DNA from: Diadophis punctatus similis
Lineage: Eukaryota > Chordata > Lepidosauria > Squamata > Dipsadidae
Length of the DNA: 64,000 nt
NCBI GenBank assembly: GCA_023053685.1
Contig: JALIGW010000002.1
Span: 45,133,278-45,197,277 of the forward strand
Reading direction: 5' to 3'
Shown here: positions 20,484 through 31,868 of the stretch, piece by piece
How the letters are laid out: every line of letters begins with the position of its first letter
Numbering within the stretch: position 1 is the stretch's first letter
Translations under genes and position numbers: made by a program
Notes under the pieces: model-generated
Told to the model about the DNA's origin: nothing
The model's database searches: none
The model's input: the letters and a program-made list of their open reading frames with translations, nothing else

Positions 20484-20960
20484 CCGTGGTGGCGAACCTA
20501 TGGCACGCATGCCACAGGTGGCACGCGGAGCCATAACGGCCGGCATGCGAGGGTTCCCACCGGCAAACCGGAAGTGTGGAAAAACGCACTTCTGGTTTGC
20601 CGGTGTGCTGTTTTTTGCACTCCCGAGGGTTCAGGGAAGCTCCCTGAAGCTCCGGAATGCAAAAAACTACAAAACGGACAAACCGGAAGTGCACTTTTCC
20701 GCACTTCCGGTTTGTCCGTTTTGTAGTTTTTTGCATTCCGGAGCTTCAGGGAGCTTCCCTGAACCCTCCGGAGTGCAAAAAACAGCTCACCGGCAAACCG
20801 GAAGTGCGTTTTTCCGCACTTCCGGTTTGCCGGTTTCGTCGTCCCAGGCTCCGGTAAGGCCTTTGCGCGGGGGTGGGTGTGTGTGCGCATGCGCAGGGGG
20901 CAGCATGGGGGGGTGTTGTGCGCATGCGTGGGGGGGAGGGAATGGGTGTGGGCACGCGAG
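20484..20960. mobile_element. Second fold-back hAT-like MITE, right end missing
   Basis: The left end ccgtggtggcgaacct and the palindrome match the element at 9904-10418 very closely. Arms of about 136 bp (20556-20692 and 20701-20838) flank the same loop acttttcc. The right terminal repeat is absent; similarity stops near 'gggcacgcgag' at 20960, where unrelated sequence begins. A TSD can therefore not be scored. Confidence 0.85.
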
Positions 20961-21600
20961 CTATTGTGAGTTATTAGGCAAAGTTCAAATGTCCAAAACA
21001 AATACCAATTAAGTCTTTCATATCTCTCTCACTCACTCGAGTTGGCTGGAATCCCAGAAATAAGCATTCCAGAAGCTGTTATTTCCAAACACAGAACTCA
21101 AACAGGAACACCAATGCAAAAGGACTCTGAAGTGCTCACAGATCACAGGTGTTGCTTTCAGCACCAAGTGCTGAGTGCACCAGACCTAAATAGCCTGAGG
21201 ACGTGGCCCATTAGCCCTCAGCTTTACCTGCGAGGAGACCTCCAGCTGTAAAGCCAATCCCGTCTGCTAGCTGCTCTGTGAGCCCTAGCATCCAGCAGAG
21301 GCTCCTCCTCCTCTGAGGACTCACTCTGCACCAGCTGAGAAGGTGCAGAAGGCCCTGGCTGGTCTTCCTCCTCTGGCACTGAGTCCTCATTGCTGTCAGA
21401 CTCAGGTGCCAGGTACACAGGGTGATAGTGCCGCGCCATGGGTGGCTCTAGGTCCTCCGGATCCTCAACCAGCTGCACGGGACATGGGCAAGCCACAACA
21501 GTCTGATGAAAGCAGCCTGCTCCTCCAAAAGGAGAGGATCCCATGGTGCAACGATGCATCATTGCTTTGAACATTGTGATGAAAGTGATCAGAGCAGTGA
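20961..21600 (-). mobile_element. Possible LTR-type retroelement fragment, minus strand
   Basis: The abrupt break in the fold-back MITE marks a junction here. On the minus strand an open frame (21224-21604) ends with a proline- and acid-rich tail (DSNEDSVPEEEDQPGPS, SEEEEPLLDAR), followed by about 260 bp of non-coding sequence with tatttaggtctgg. This could be the end of a polyprotein followed by LTR-like sequence, or an unrelated element. I cannot identify the other LTR, a TG/CA boundary or conserved pol motifs. Confidence 0.3.
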
Positions 21601-22700
21601 ACATTCATGTTTCCACACTTTGTTTGATCTCACTCTCCTCACTTGCATTCTGTCATTGGTTCCAATCCATAGGACAGCTCAGGAGGAGAGCATCATGTGT
21701 TCATAATACTGTTCTATTTTTTCATTTTGGCTGTTTCTTTTAGGGCAGAACACGAGGTAAGAACAGTAAGGAAGCGATCTAAAAGATGCTTCTATTGCAG
21801 AGAGTTAGAAGCAGAAATACCCAACAAGGTAACCTCTATTTTGCTTCTTATGATGCCGAACTTTCCATTCAATACCAGAACATTTTTATTGAAGCTGGTC
21901 TTTATGAGTCTTGCAATTTAAGAACTTGCAACTTAAATTCCTTTTTTACATTGTACTCCTCATTCCTGTTTTCTTTTTTTTATCATATTATGTGAAAATC
22001 TGATGGTGTCTAATGATGGTACAAAATATCTTTCCTCAAGGCTTCTGTACTGAAAGAGATTTCTAATTTTCTACCTTATTCTCATGGTGCTCAAATCCCC
22101 CCCCATTTTTCTTAAGTTGTTTTTGAGTTTGTTTCATTGTTGGAGAAGATGGAAAGTGCCACTGTTGCTTTTCTATAATTCTCAGAACATTCTGGCTGCC
22201 CAGGTCTCTTCTCAATGGGATCAATGTATTGATCTTTGATCATTGATCTCAATGGGATCAATGTATTGATCTTATATAAATTCTGGGAATCATATCAGCC
22301 ACAGAAGTGGGTAAAAACCATTAAATTTCAATCCTGGGAGAGGCAGAAAATCAAACTTTACACAACATTATCATGATCTTATAGTATTTAAGATAGGGGA
22401 TCTGTGGTTGGGGGTTAAAATAGTCAAAATGTACATACAATTAATGTCTGCTCCCCTTTTTCACACATAACACATATACAAGCGGGTGAAACTTTAAGTG
22501 TTTGAAACCACCATCTTTATTCCCACTGCAGATGACCTTGGTCTAAGAACAGTCTACAACATGCAAAGGAGTATATTGTAATGGATGACCTAAATCCTAG
22601 GAAAATAACGTTCAAATGTGGACTCAAAAAGATAGATTGCTGAGCAGAGCTGTTAAGACCTTTTGCATTTATTTTTAAGTTATTATTACATTTAAAATCT
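21601..22700. other. Unique-looking DNA with a short tandem duplication
   Basis: A 26-bp block beginning tctcaatgggatcaatgta occurs twice, near 22210 and 22247, each containing the dyad gatcaatgtattgatc. A short frame near 21740-21832 (RKRSKRCFYCRELEAEIPNK) is flanked by AG and GT dinucleotides but is too short to call an exon. Confidence 0.4.
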
Positions 22701-22708
22701 AACATTAA

Positions 22709-22989
22709 TGTTAGATAGCCGGCAGCTTCGGCTTAGAAGAAAAAAAGACGGAGGCTTTTTCGTTAAGGAACTGTTTATTCAGCACCAAACAACAGAATAG
22801 AACGAACTCAAACTGAGGGAATGACAGCTCCTATTTATAGGGAGCTGTCAAAGTAAGTGTCCAATGGGAGCTGTTTGTTTCTCCCGCGCTCCTGCTGGCC
22901 CAGGCTTCAACCAATCAGGTTCCAGTCTGGGCCAGCAGGGTCGGGTCGTAAGTCGAGGACTTTGCCGGTCGTAACTCGAGGACTTGACA
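22709..22989 (-). mobile_element. Solo LTR, 281 bp, 5-bp TSD attaa
   Basis: On the minus strand it begins TGTCAAGTCC and ends CTATCTAACA (TG...CA), flanked by identical attaa at 22704-22708 and 22990-22994. In the right order it has a TATA box CTATAAATAG (plus 22831-22840) and a polyadenylation signal AATAAA (plus 22773-22778) about 60 bp further on. No internal region lies beside it, so it is a solo LTR left by recombination between two LTRs. A 5-bp TSD fits Ty3/gypsy or copia-type integrases and some endogenous retroviruses. The family is not recognised. Confidence 0.82.
22831..22840 (-). promoter_or_regulatory. TATA box of the solo LTR
   Basis: CTATAAATAG on the minus strand, inside a ggagctgtca inverted repeat, upstream of the AATAAA signal. 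The arrangement matches a U3-R boundary of an LTR promoter. Confidence 0.7.
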
Positions 22990-23077
22990 ATTAAGGTATC
23001 CTCTGAGATTCTTTCTCTCTCATATCATTTCCATAACAATCCTGTAAGTAATTTATGATGCAGGATAATGACCAAAC

Positions 23078-23424
23078 CAGGGGTGGGTTCCAACTTACCT
23101 CACTGCCAGTTTGCTTCCTCCCGCGCCTCGTGGCCGCACCTCGTGGCTGCGTGCATGCTTTGCACGTGCGCGCATGCACAGTACAAAAAAACCTGAAAAA
23201 TTTCATACAAAAAAATGCTGAAAACAAAATGGCAATACATGCGCAGTGCCGGAAATTCGACTTCTGCGCATGTGCAGAAGAGAAAAAAAAATTCAAAAAA
23301 TTTTTTTCAAAAAAAAGATGGCGGCGCCCACGGACTGGCACCGACCGATCCGGTTCGGTGACGTCATCGTGATGTCACCAGCGGGTCGGGGGAACCAGTC
23401 CAAACCGGGCGGAACCCACCACTG
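23078..23424. mobile_element. hAT-like MITE, CAGGGGTGGGTTC family, perfect TSD
   Basis: The left end caggggtgggttcca and the right end ggaacccaccactg are flanked by identical gaccaaac (23070-23077, 23425-23432). It carries AAGATGGCGGC (23315-23325), TGACGTCA (23359-23366) and repeated 'gcgcatg' motifs. Non-coding. Confidence 0.9.
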
Positions 23425-23432
23425 GACCAAAC

Positions 23433-23860
23433 CAAAACTATTGAACTTTTTAATTGACAGTTTTATTTAATTTATTTTAAAGAAAGAATGAACAACCAGT
23501 AAACAGAATTAAAGTAAAAATTAACAAAAGATAAGAGCAACTGTTAATGCAACATTAACTCAATTTTACACAATGGGATTTACTTTTGACTAGACAGATG
23601 TATAATAAGGCTGACCAATATAAGCTAATATAGTCGTATTGTTTTGTTTGTGTTTTTGATTGCTTTATCTTGTATTAGATTATTAAGTACCCAGATCAGT
23701 AAAATAATAAAAAAAGAAATAGATCACAAGAGCTTAAAATTGTTTGATATTTAATATTTGCGTTTTATAAGTTTCAGGGATCCTTTCTAACAATGTGTAT
23801 GATTCATAGGATTATAGTGCTATGTAGGCATGCTGACATTTTAAATTGGATCTGGGCAAA
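23433..23860. other. No recognised feature
   Basis: AT-rich spacer between a hAT-like MITE and a TA-flanked element. Confidence 0.4.
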
Positions 23861-23862
23861 TA

Positions 23863-24380
23863 CCATGTTTCCCTGAAAATAAGACCCAGTCCAGGGCTTA
23901 TTTTTGGGGGGTGTCATGTTTTTTTGCATGTAAGGGAGGCCCATTTCTTTTGCTTGCTTGTGGTGGGGGTGGAGTTGCCCCCCCTCACCAGCATATATCA
24001 GGGCGCCTGCAGCCAAGCCAGCCATGCCCTGACACCAGCCTTGCCTTGCAGCTGCAGTACCGGCATGCCACAAGCAAGCAGAAGAAATGGGCCGGGGGCC
24101 ACGTGGGCTTCTGCTGCACATGGCTACTGGTGCTGCCACCATGAGGCAGTTGTTGGGGTGTGGACAGCCTGGCTTGGGGGCCCTGTGGTAAGCTGGTGTG
24201 GGGCATGTGGGGCAGCTCCCCCCACCTCACCTTCTGGCTGCGGCACCATGAGCAAATAGACGGAATGGGCATGTGGCTGGCTGCGCAGGCTCTTAAGTAG
24301 GGCTTATTTTGAGGGACAGAGTTTATAACAGCATGCCATGGCTTATTTTTGGGATAGTTCTTATTTTCAGGGAAACACGG
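23863..24380. mobile_element. TA-flanked Tc1/mariner-like non-autonomous element
   Basis: TA precedes CCATGTTTCCCTGAAAATAAG, and the right end 'cttattttcagggaaacac' plus gg is followed by TA (24381-24382). A second internal set of 'cttattttt' repeats occurs at both ends. The GC-rich 518-bp interior gives open frames of up to 137 codons on both strands without any DDE transposase motif. A short relative is at 8511-8636. Confidence 0.82.
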
Positions 24381-24382
24381 TA

Positions 24383-27300
24383 CCAAGGCTCAGATTTCTG
24401 TTGCAACAAGTCATTTTTAAAGTTAAAGCTCTTTTATTTGTGCTAGAAGGCTAAGCTAAGGGTTATTGGGAAGGATGGGCTGAGACCGATTTTGTGTTAG
24501 AAGTAATATTAGCCAAAATGTGTCTAGGTATTAGCTGCAGGACAACAAATGAAGATACAAACATATTAGGTATGAAAGCTTCATTTATTCTAATCTACAT
24601 GCTGCAATCACCAATGCATATTGTTGTAATAAGGATATGTCATTATTTAATTTGAGATACCCCCTTAAATTATTATATTTTTAATATTTCTCCAAAACAC
24701 AGTATACGAATAGCCAATTGTTTAGCTTGCTTGTTTGTTCTGGGTTTTGAAGTAGTGTAACTATGCGTATTAAAAATAAACAAGTTACTGTTGATGGATA
24801 ATTACTATCAAGGGAATATATTCCCCTCCTTGTACTCCTTCCTTCTCAACAACAATGAGCTTTGCTTACACAAATATTTATTCTCTTAAGTTACTAGAAT
24901 CATTCATCTCAGTCTGGTCTCAATAGGTCTGTTGGGACTACAGCTCCAGAATTCTCATGTCCCAACACATCTAGAAGTCCTTATGTTGGGAAAGCTGCAA
25001 TATAAGATCTTTTTAAAGGATATCTGGGCTATCAAATGCTCTCCCAGAACTCCAAGCAGTCTGAGTCTGCATGGGCAGCAATTCACTCATATTCCTGTTT
25101 TAAAATCACAAACATCAATTTTCTGACTGGTTTTAGAATGTAGAACTCATAGTTTTAACAGGTTATATTACATACGTAACCATAAACAACCAATTATATT
25201 TTAACTTAATCTAAAATCTCTCAGTTTACAACCATCCCACTAGAGAAACAATAAAATCTGGCTAGATTTGTTTATAACTTTCAAAATCTAGGACCAACAG
25301 TGAGATGCCCTCCAGATAAAGGTAATTGTGCAAGATTAGTCTCTATAATCTTTATGACATTGTGACTGAGATCTTGTTATTGCAAGCAATTTTAAATACA
25401 GTATATTACTATGCCATTGGCACCGTATATAGTATGAATGCCACTTCAAGATCACAAATACTGCTTCAAAAATGATAATATATCAGTGCCTTATGACTCG
25501 TGGACTTCAACTCCCAGAATTCCTGAGCGCCTCTTAGCTCCTCAGCTCCCATTGTAATAATGTGCTAGGATGATTGAATAAAACAGAACAAAGAGAAAAT
25601 GGTATCCTTACATTCAGACCAATGGACAGTTGCCATAAGGACGGTTATAGTAGCATGATGACATGCTATAATTTTATTACTCCCTCTCGTCTTTGTAAAA
25701 AGGGGGAAGATGTATGTCTTGAGACCTGGACCTGAGGGACAAGATGTGGTACTGAGTTATGTCAGGCAGGTAAGCAAGCTGGTTGAAAGGTCTTTTGTAT
25801 TCACCTCTTGTCCAGAAAGGCTATGTATTGATAGGATAATGACTAGTAAACAAACTATAAGCATGGCACTGTTTATAGCATCAAATAATGTCTGTAAACA
25901 ACTGAAAAGACACAAAACTTGGGGCAAATCCTGGTGTACCTGAAACTAAATGCAGAAGGATTTGGAGACAGAAAGGCCAGTTGTCTCAAAGTATTTGGAT
26001 TAAAGAGATATACTGGTTTTATTTTTCTCCACCCCATCATCAAACATTAGATATATCATAACAAATTACATTCTAGACATACAGTATAGTATCAAATCAC
26101 ATTCTAAGTTTATGTCATAATAATTTTGTTAGCTAGTGTAGTTGCATACTGCCAAACATTAGTTGGCTTCAGTGATTTTCCAATCTCTAACTTTTGCAGT
26201 TTGAGACATTATTAGATCAGGCAAGTATTTTTAGGCTCAAATTAGTAATACTCACATTAAGTATAATTTTAATTTAACAATGTATAAATAAAAATACTAG
26301 ACTGAGATCCTCATTATGCCAGCAACACATATTGCATATAATATTGAACCCTCAACACATTGAGAGTCAAATGCCTGTGTTCAGGGATCCTGATCCAGAT
26401 TGCAGGTACATCAGCTTCTAGAGAGTCCTTCACCTTCACTGTATATCACTATTATCTCAAGATATTTGAGCATATGCAATTCTAACATTATTATATTTTG
26501 GTGTTTTTATTTCAAAACTCTAATTTTATTGAATGTCCTTCAGTTATACTGAGTACATCAGCATACTGCTGTCTGGAGGTATCTGTTGTCAATGGAAAGA
26601 TTGATATAATTTTGAAAGTGATGTTGGTTTTCTTTTCTTTTTTCCTTTTTTTATGGAAACTGTTCTCAAGAGGTGCACATGAGCAGACTTAATGTGCCTT
26701 GAAAGTCATGTTGAAATACTTGAAGTCTCTCCTCTTTATTTTTCCAAGGACAAGCAGCTTCTCCTGATCTGAACCAGATTTTGCAAAAAAATATATAATG
26801 TATGCATAGAATTACTGTAGCTAATATTATTAGCTATTCATCTTAATGGTTCATCCCTTCTATAGCATTCAGCCACCAGAAGATTTATAGAGGCAATTCA
26901 GGCAACTACAATGAATCTCAGTTTGAATAAGCTCGATTCAGCAGCACTTTCCATGGCTACAAACAATAAATATAATTAATACATGAATGTGAATAAATGC
27001 AGAGGTTACCATGCAAATATATTCACCTCAATATGATGGGATAAATCAAGGCTAAAATCCTAATCAAAATTAAGAAATTAATTATCGATAGATCACCAAA
27101 AATACTCTTTAGCTTTACTTGATAGAAAACCTATTTGCAGTGGAAGAAAAACCATTCCATCTATGCCCGAAAAAAGAGACATAATCTGATTACTAGCATC
27201 ATCCAATATTGATTCTGCATTTAGTCCACAACCTTAATCACAGACCGCCTTTGAACTCCAAAACTCATGGTTTACATTTCTGGCCTACCATTAGGGAACT

Positions 27301-27470
27301 AGATGCTTCTGCTCCACTCCCTCTTTTGATGTGTACTGTATAGGTTTTCCAGAAAAAAGTTCTGGATGACTCAGAAGATGGCAGACCTTTTGGTATTTAT
27401 TTTGGTTGGTCCTTAGAGAGTTGTCACATTATTTGAGTTTTAGATTTTTTCTCTCTATGGAACAACATAG
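24383..27470. other. Mostly unique AT-rich DNA
   Basis: About 3 kb without a recognised element except a fragment at 25500-25530 (gtggacttcaactcccagaa) of the MITE type seen at 38566 and 50911. A possible short exon lies at 25688-25769 (see findings). The rest shows no coding or RNA signal I can support. Confidence 0.4.
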
Positions 27471-27478
27471 GTATAGTT

Positions 27479-27756
27479 CAGGGGTGGGTTCTAACTTATC
27501 TTGCCGCCAGTTCGCTTCCTCCCGCGGTGTGTGGGCGTGTGCGCATTGCACGCCGCATGGTCATGCCACGCTTCACGCACGCACGCAGAGTGCCAAAAAC
27601 CAAGCTTCTGTGCATGCACAGAAGCAAAAAAAAGCTTCTGTGCATGCGCAGAAGCCAAAAACAAGATGGCAGCGCCTATGGCGCTGCCATTAGAGCCAGT
27701 TCGGGGGCGGTTCGGGAGAGTTCTATAGAACCGGTAGCAGGAATTTCCTACCTCTG
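27479..27756. mobile_element. hAT-like MITE, CAGGGGTGGGTTC family, perfect TSD
   Basis: The left end caggggtgggttcta and the right end gaatttcctacctctg are flanked by identical gtatagtt (27471-27478, 27757-27764). It contains two copies of 'agcttctgtgcatgc' and AAGATGGCAGC, decayed relatives of the motifs seen in other copies. Confidence 0.9.
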
Positions 27757-27764
27757 GTATAGTT

Positions 27765-28820
27765 GCTTGTTATTAAAATGTAAAGGCATTGACCGAACCA
27801 AGGCTGAAATGAGCCTCTAGGCCACATTTATTCTAACCCTTCGTTTTAGTGCAGGAATCTCTGCTTGATGAGATAAATAAACTGGTTAAAAAATGAACAA
27901 CTGGAATTTGTGATTTGGGTTAATCAAATTCAGTTGCAATCCTATGATTCTTAACTAATCTCCACTCACTTCTCCACAAAGTTCAAGATATACAGTATCT
28001 ATGTATTCTAATATCCCAGTCAAACTTATAGAAAATGTAGCTCAATACATCTGGATGACACCAGTTTGGGGAAGGCTGCAACACACAGTAATAGTGTTCA
28101 CAATAATGAACCTGATTCAGAATAGACAGGAAAAGAAGGCACTTGTTTCTATTGCACTTGTACTGCCTTTGGTCTAATTATTAGTTGTATGTGTAATCTG
28201 CCTTTTACACATAAAGGAAGTTCAAGATACTTCATGGAAGTAAACTGAAGTAATGCTATAATGAAAGATCAGCCACATAAAAGCAGTGCTTTCATATACA
28301 CTAAAAAACAAAATATGACAGGTCCTTGCTGGAGAATACAGGAACATCATGCATGAAACTTTAGCAAAATAACACCTGTATGATTTTATGTAAGAAAAGA
28401 GACAAATGTTATTTTGTGAGTGAGTGGTCTTAAAAATGGAAGGAATGGGTGAGTAGGTGAATAAATGTTTCTGAGTTGCTATTTTGGTCAGGAAACTCTC
28501 TTTGCAGTTGTTTTTCCTACTCTCCTCTCATGAGACAACTGCCTTCCACAATAGGTTCTGACTCGAAAGCTCTATTGCATCCAGGAGTTCAGTTTAAATT
28601 CTACTGTAATTTGATCTTTTTGACTTGCAGTAGTCAGAAGTTGTAAATAATGTCCCAATTAGGTGGACCTTCTGAACTGGTTTCATGAGCTGAATTCATC
28701 AATGGAAATTTCTCAGCAGTGGAAAAATTGAACTGTTCTCCATTGTTCTACCAAATGTTTACCTATATATGGTAGGTTTCAACCATTATGCCTGGTCAAT
28801 CTGCTGAAAAATATTGCATA
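27765..28820. other. No recognised feature
   Basis: Unique-looking AT-rich DNA between two MITEs. Confidence 0.4.
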
Positions 28821-28828
28821 TCCTATAC

Positions 28829-29372
28829 CAGTGATGGCGAACCTTTTTTGGTTTGTGTGCCAAAAAATGGGGGGAGCGCGGGGGGGGGGGTCACACACGC
28901 GCGTGCCCACACTCATAATTTTATGCGCCCCCATTCATGTGCATGTGACCTCCCACTCCTGGCACGCGATGGCACACCCATTTTTTGCTCTCCCCAGGTT
29001 TCAGAGCCTTTCTAGGAGCCTGGAGAGGGCGAAAACGGCCTTCCCCACCCCCCAGGAGGCCCTCTGGAGGCCAGAAATGGCCCATTTCCCAACTTTTGAA
29101 TGGGCCATTTCTGGCCTACGGAGAGCCTCCGGGGGGTGGGGAAAGCCTCGCCAGGCTCCTAGAAAGGCCCTGGAGCTTGGGGAGAGCAAAAACAGACCTT
29201 TCCTACCCCTTCTAGAAGCTGGAAACAGCCTGTTTCCCGACTCCCAATGGGCCCAGAAGGCTGAAAATCAGCTGGCCAGCACATGGATGCATGCCGGACC
29301 TTAACTCGCGTACCCACCAATATGGCTCCACGTGCCACTTGTGGCACACGTGCCATAGGTTCACCATCACTG
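28829..29372. mobile_element. hAT-like MITE, CAGTGATGGCGAACC family, perfect TSD
   Basis: The left end cagtgatggcgaacct and the right end aggttcaccatcactg are flanked by identical tcctatac (28821-28828, 29373-29380). The 544-bp interior has paired ggcctcc/ggaggcc and ctctccc blocks forming imperfect hairpins, and open frames up to 157 codons that carry no motif. Inverted in orientation relative to 12839. Confidence 0.9.
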
Positions 29373-29380
29373 TCCTATAC

Positions 29381-30660
29381 ACAAATAAATATATTCATAT
29401 ATTCAAGCCCTATAACAGCTGGCTTTATGGTCAGCTATGAGTTTATTAAATTGTCCTTCATCCCTTTCTTACTGTGTTTTTCCCAATTAACTTGATTTTC
29501 TAAGTCTAACCCAATAGACGAATAGGCCTATTCCTTTAACTTGTACAATTCATCATCACTCCTCCTCCTCCTCCTCCTCCTCCTCCTCATCATCATTATC
29601 ATCATCACACTTTCAAAATATGACATGCATAATTGCTCCTTTTTTACTTTTCGCATGTGCAGTTAATTTTTTTAAATGTACAGGAGGCTCCTTTTACATC
29701 CGTGCAGTATTTTCCATTTCCATTACTTATCATACACAGTGGGGCACACAAAGAAAGCAGTGGATTCAATCTCAGTGCAATAGCTCACATTCAAATAATG
29801 TCATGAACAATTTTTCATTTGGTCCATCAGGCAGTAAGAAAAGCAAACAGAATCTAGCTCAGGCAAAGTTCAATTGCATTGATTCCATTGTGCATTTCGC
29901 TAACATGCTCATCAAAGCTGTTAAAATAAACTGATAGGCCTTAGTCTGGGGGGGGGGGGAAACCCTATACAATATTTGTTAATATTTCTTTAAAGGTAGG
30001 GATTTGATTTGGTACATTTTTACAGTTTCAAGGTAGGTAATCCAGAACAGGTTCTTCCTGAACTGCCCACTGCTTATGTACCAAATTTCCCCCAGCCCCC
30101 CAAAAAATCTGGGGGGAAAAAAGGATTTTCTGAGTGTGAAAAAGTGAGAGCCCTCTGCTCACAGAGGTCAGCTACAGAGATTCACAGAAGAATGGGGATT
30201 TAAACTTGGGCCCTGAACCTTCTCAACTAGCCTAATCATTGAGAGAAGTATCCTTCCCTCTGATTAGACAGGGGCCAGCTGGAGCAGTAAGTCACCAAGA
30301 GACATAATGGTAAGCAGCCCACTTTGAGGATGAGTAATTCTGCTGCCGCCTGCCTGCCTCAGGACCAAGCAATTCATCACAGCTGTGGCAGAGGCACAGC
30401 AGAGTTAATTGACCCTAGTGAAGACAGTCTGTTCCATCTCTACACAAATTGGTGTGGCCTGGAAAAAAAACGGAAAATCAACAGCCCATCTGTAGGGATA
30501 AAACAGGCACCTCTTCCATGGCTTACTTGGTACCTTGGGCCACAGCAACTTTTCAATGCTTTAATAACTTGCTTTTACCAGTATGTCTGAGTCATTTGTT
30601 TCGTGGCATGCCAACTTGGCCTTGGCCTTGAGAGAAGGATATCTTTCCCCCCACACTGTA
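29381..30660. other. No gene recognised; simple repeats and an old SINE trace
   Basis: Includes (CTC)n with ATC units at about 29555-29605 and a G-run near 29949. At 30188-30245 there is a possible minus-strand tRNA-SINE fragment with a box B-like dyad around 'gggatttaaactt'. Nothing else is identified. Confidence 0.4.
29555..29605. repeat. (CTC)n/(ATC)n microsatellite
   Basis: About ten CTC units followed by tcatcatcattatcatcatc. Confidence 0.9.
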
Positions 30661-30682
30661 TGCCATTGGAGTGCTTCTAGAG

Positions 30683-30941
30683 CAGGGGTGGGTTCTGACT
30701 TACCTCGCTGCCGGTTCGCTTCCTCATGCGCCACGTGGGTGCACGCGCATGCGCAGTGCTAAAAACCCAGCTTCTGCGCATGCGCAGAAGCAAAAAACAA
30801 GATGGCGGCACATACAGCGCCACCGAGAGAGCTGGTTCAGGGGCATGTCCAGTCGGCCATCCCTGCCGGTTCGGCGAGCGGGGGGAAATTCCCGCTACAG
30901 GTTCTATAGAATCGGTCCGAACCGGCAGGAACCCACTTCTG
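30683..30941. mobile_element. hAT-like MITE, CAGGGGTGGGTTC family, with perfect 20-bp palindrome
   Basis: The left end caggggtgggttctg and the right end aggaacccacttctg are flanked by ttctagag and ttatggag (six of eight match). It contains the 20-bp palindrome cttctgcgcatgcgcagaag (30771-30790), a second cgcgcatgcgcag (30744-30756) and AAGATGGCGGC (30799-30809). These match NRF1 and YY1 consensus sites as I know them. Confidence 0.88.
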
Positions 30942-31056
30942 TTATGGAGAGATGGAATTTGTGGTCCCTAAATGCAGTAGTGATGATGCATGAAGAGGCA
31001 TAGCAAGTTGAGGGTGGGTAAGTGGGTATACATTAGGGATGTGCAGAGTTTGTAAA

Positions 31057-31192
31057 TTTAGGTGCACTGGAGGTTTTAAAGAAAAGACTGGACAGTCACC
31101 TGTCTGAAATGTTATAGGGTCTCCTGCTTGAGCAGGGGATTGGATTAGAAGAAAGACCTCCAAGGTCCCTTCCAACTCTATTCTGATTGATT
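31057..31192 (+). mobile_element. CR1 LINE 3'-end fragment, plus strand
   Basis: It runs from 'ctggaggttttaaagaaaag' through 'ctgcttgagcaggggattgg' to ccttccaactctattctga, the CR1 3' terminus. Only the last 135 bp remain, as expected from 5' truncation. Confidence 0.75.
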
Positions 31193-31364
31193 GAGTTTTG
31201 AAGGAGTGCTTCACTTTGGTGCAGCTTCCTCTGATGGAAACCAATTTCCAAATTCATGCAGGGAATTAAATCAGACGGCTTCAGAGCGTTCCTTAACTTT
31301 TAAAGTGCTTTGCAGTTTCCATGGGTTTTTTTTTCTATCGCTTTGGGATTGTTCAGTGTTAAAT

Positions 31365-31366
<2 letters not shown>

Positions 31367-31419
<53 letters not shown>
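31367..31419. repeat. (TG)n microsatellite
   Basis: About 26 uninterrupted TG dinucleotides. Confidence 0.97.
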
Positions 31420-31420
<1 letters not shown>

Positions 31421-31868
31421 CTCTGACACTGAATAGCCATCCAATTAATTTCATTCAGCCTCTGTTTGAGTAGCAAAGCTAACATTACTTTTACTCCATT
31501 CACTTTCCCAGCTCTTGAGTTCTTTATTGTGGCCAACCACAAGCTTTAACTTTGCTCGTTCTTTGTGCTAATTGAAAGAGCTTGTCCAGCCAATAAAACT
31601 AGAATTTATTTCAGCTCTCAGCATTCAAACTCTGGCCTTTACTTATACATTCTGCACAATTGAGATAGATTGAAATCTCTTCCCAATGAGTGAATGGATA
31701 GCAGGCCACCATTTACAGACCTTGACCTCAACATTTACTGTTTTTTTAGTGAGGGAAAGTGGTTTTAAGGCTACTGCTTGTTCTGTGCCAGTTTTTTTCC
31801 TTTGTTACTTGCCTACTTCTGTGACATTAACTATTACCAAACTGCTTGTAATGCCTCTGCAACAAAGT
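31420..31868. other. No recognised feature
   Basis: No supported element or coding segment. Confidence 0.4.

Noticed and set aside
21738..21832. Possible micro-exons around RAEHE and ELEAEIPNK
   Set aside because: AG...GT borders exist, but the open segments are 13-28 bp and the pattern is expected by chance in kilobases of sequence.
23846..24386. 137- and 133-codon frames on opposite strands
   Set aside because: Both fall inside a TA-flanked, GC-rich non-autonomous element and lack DDE or other transposase motifs.
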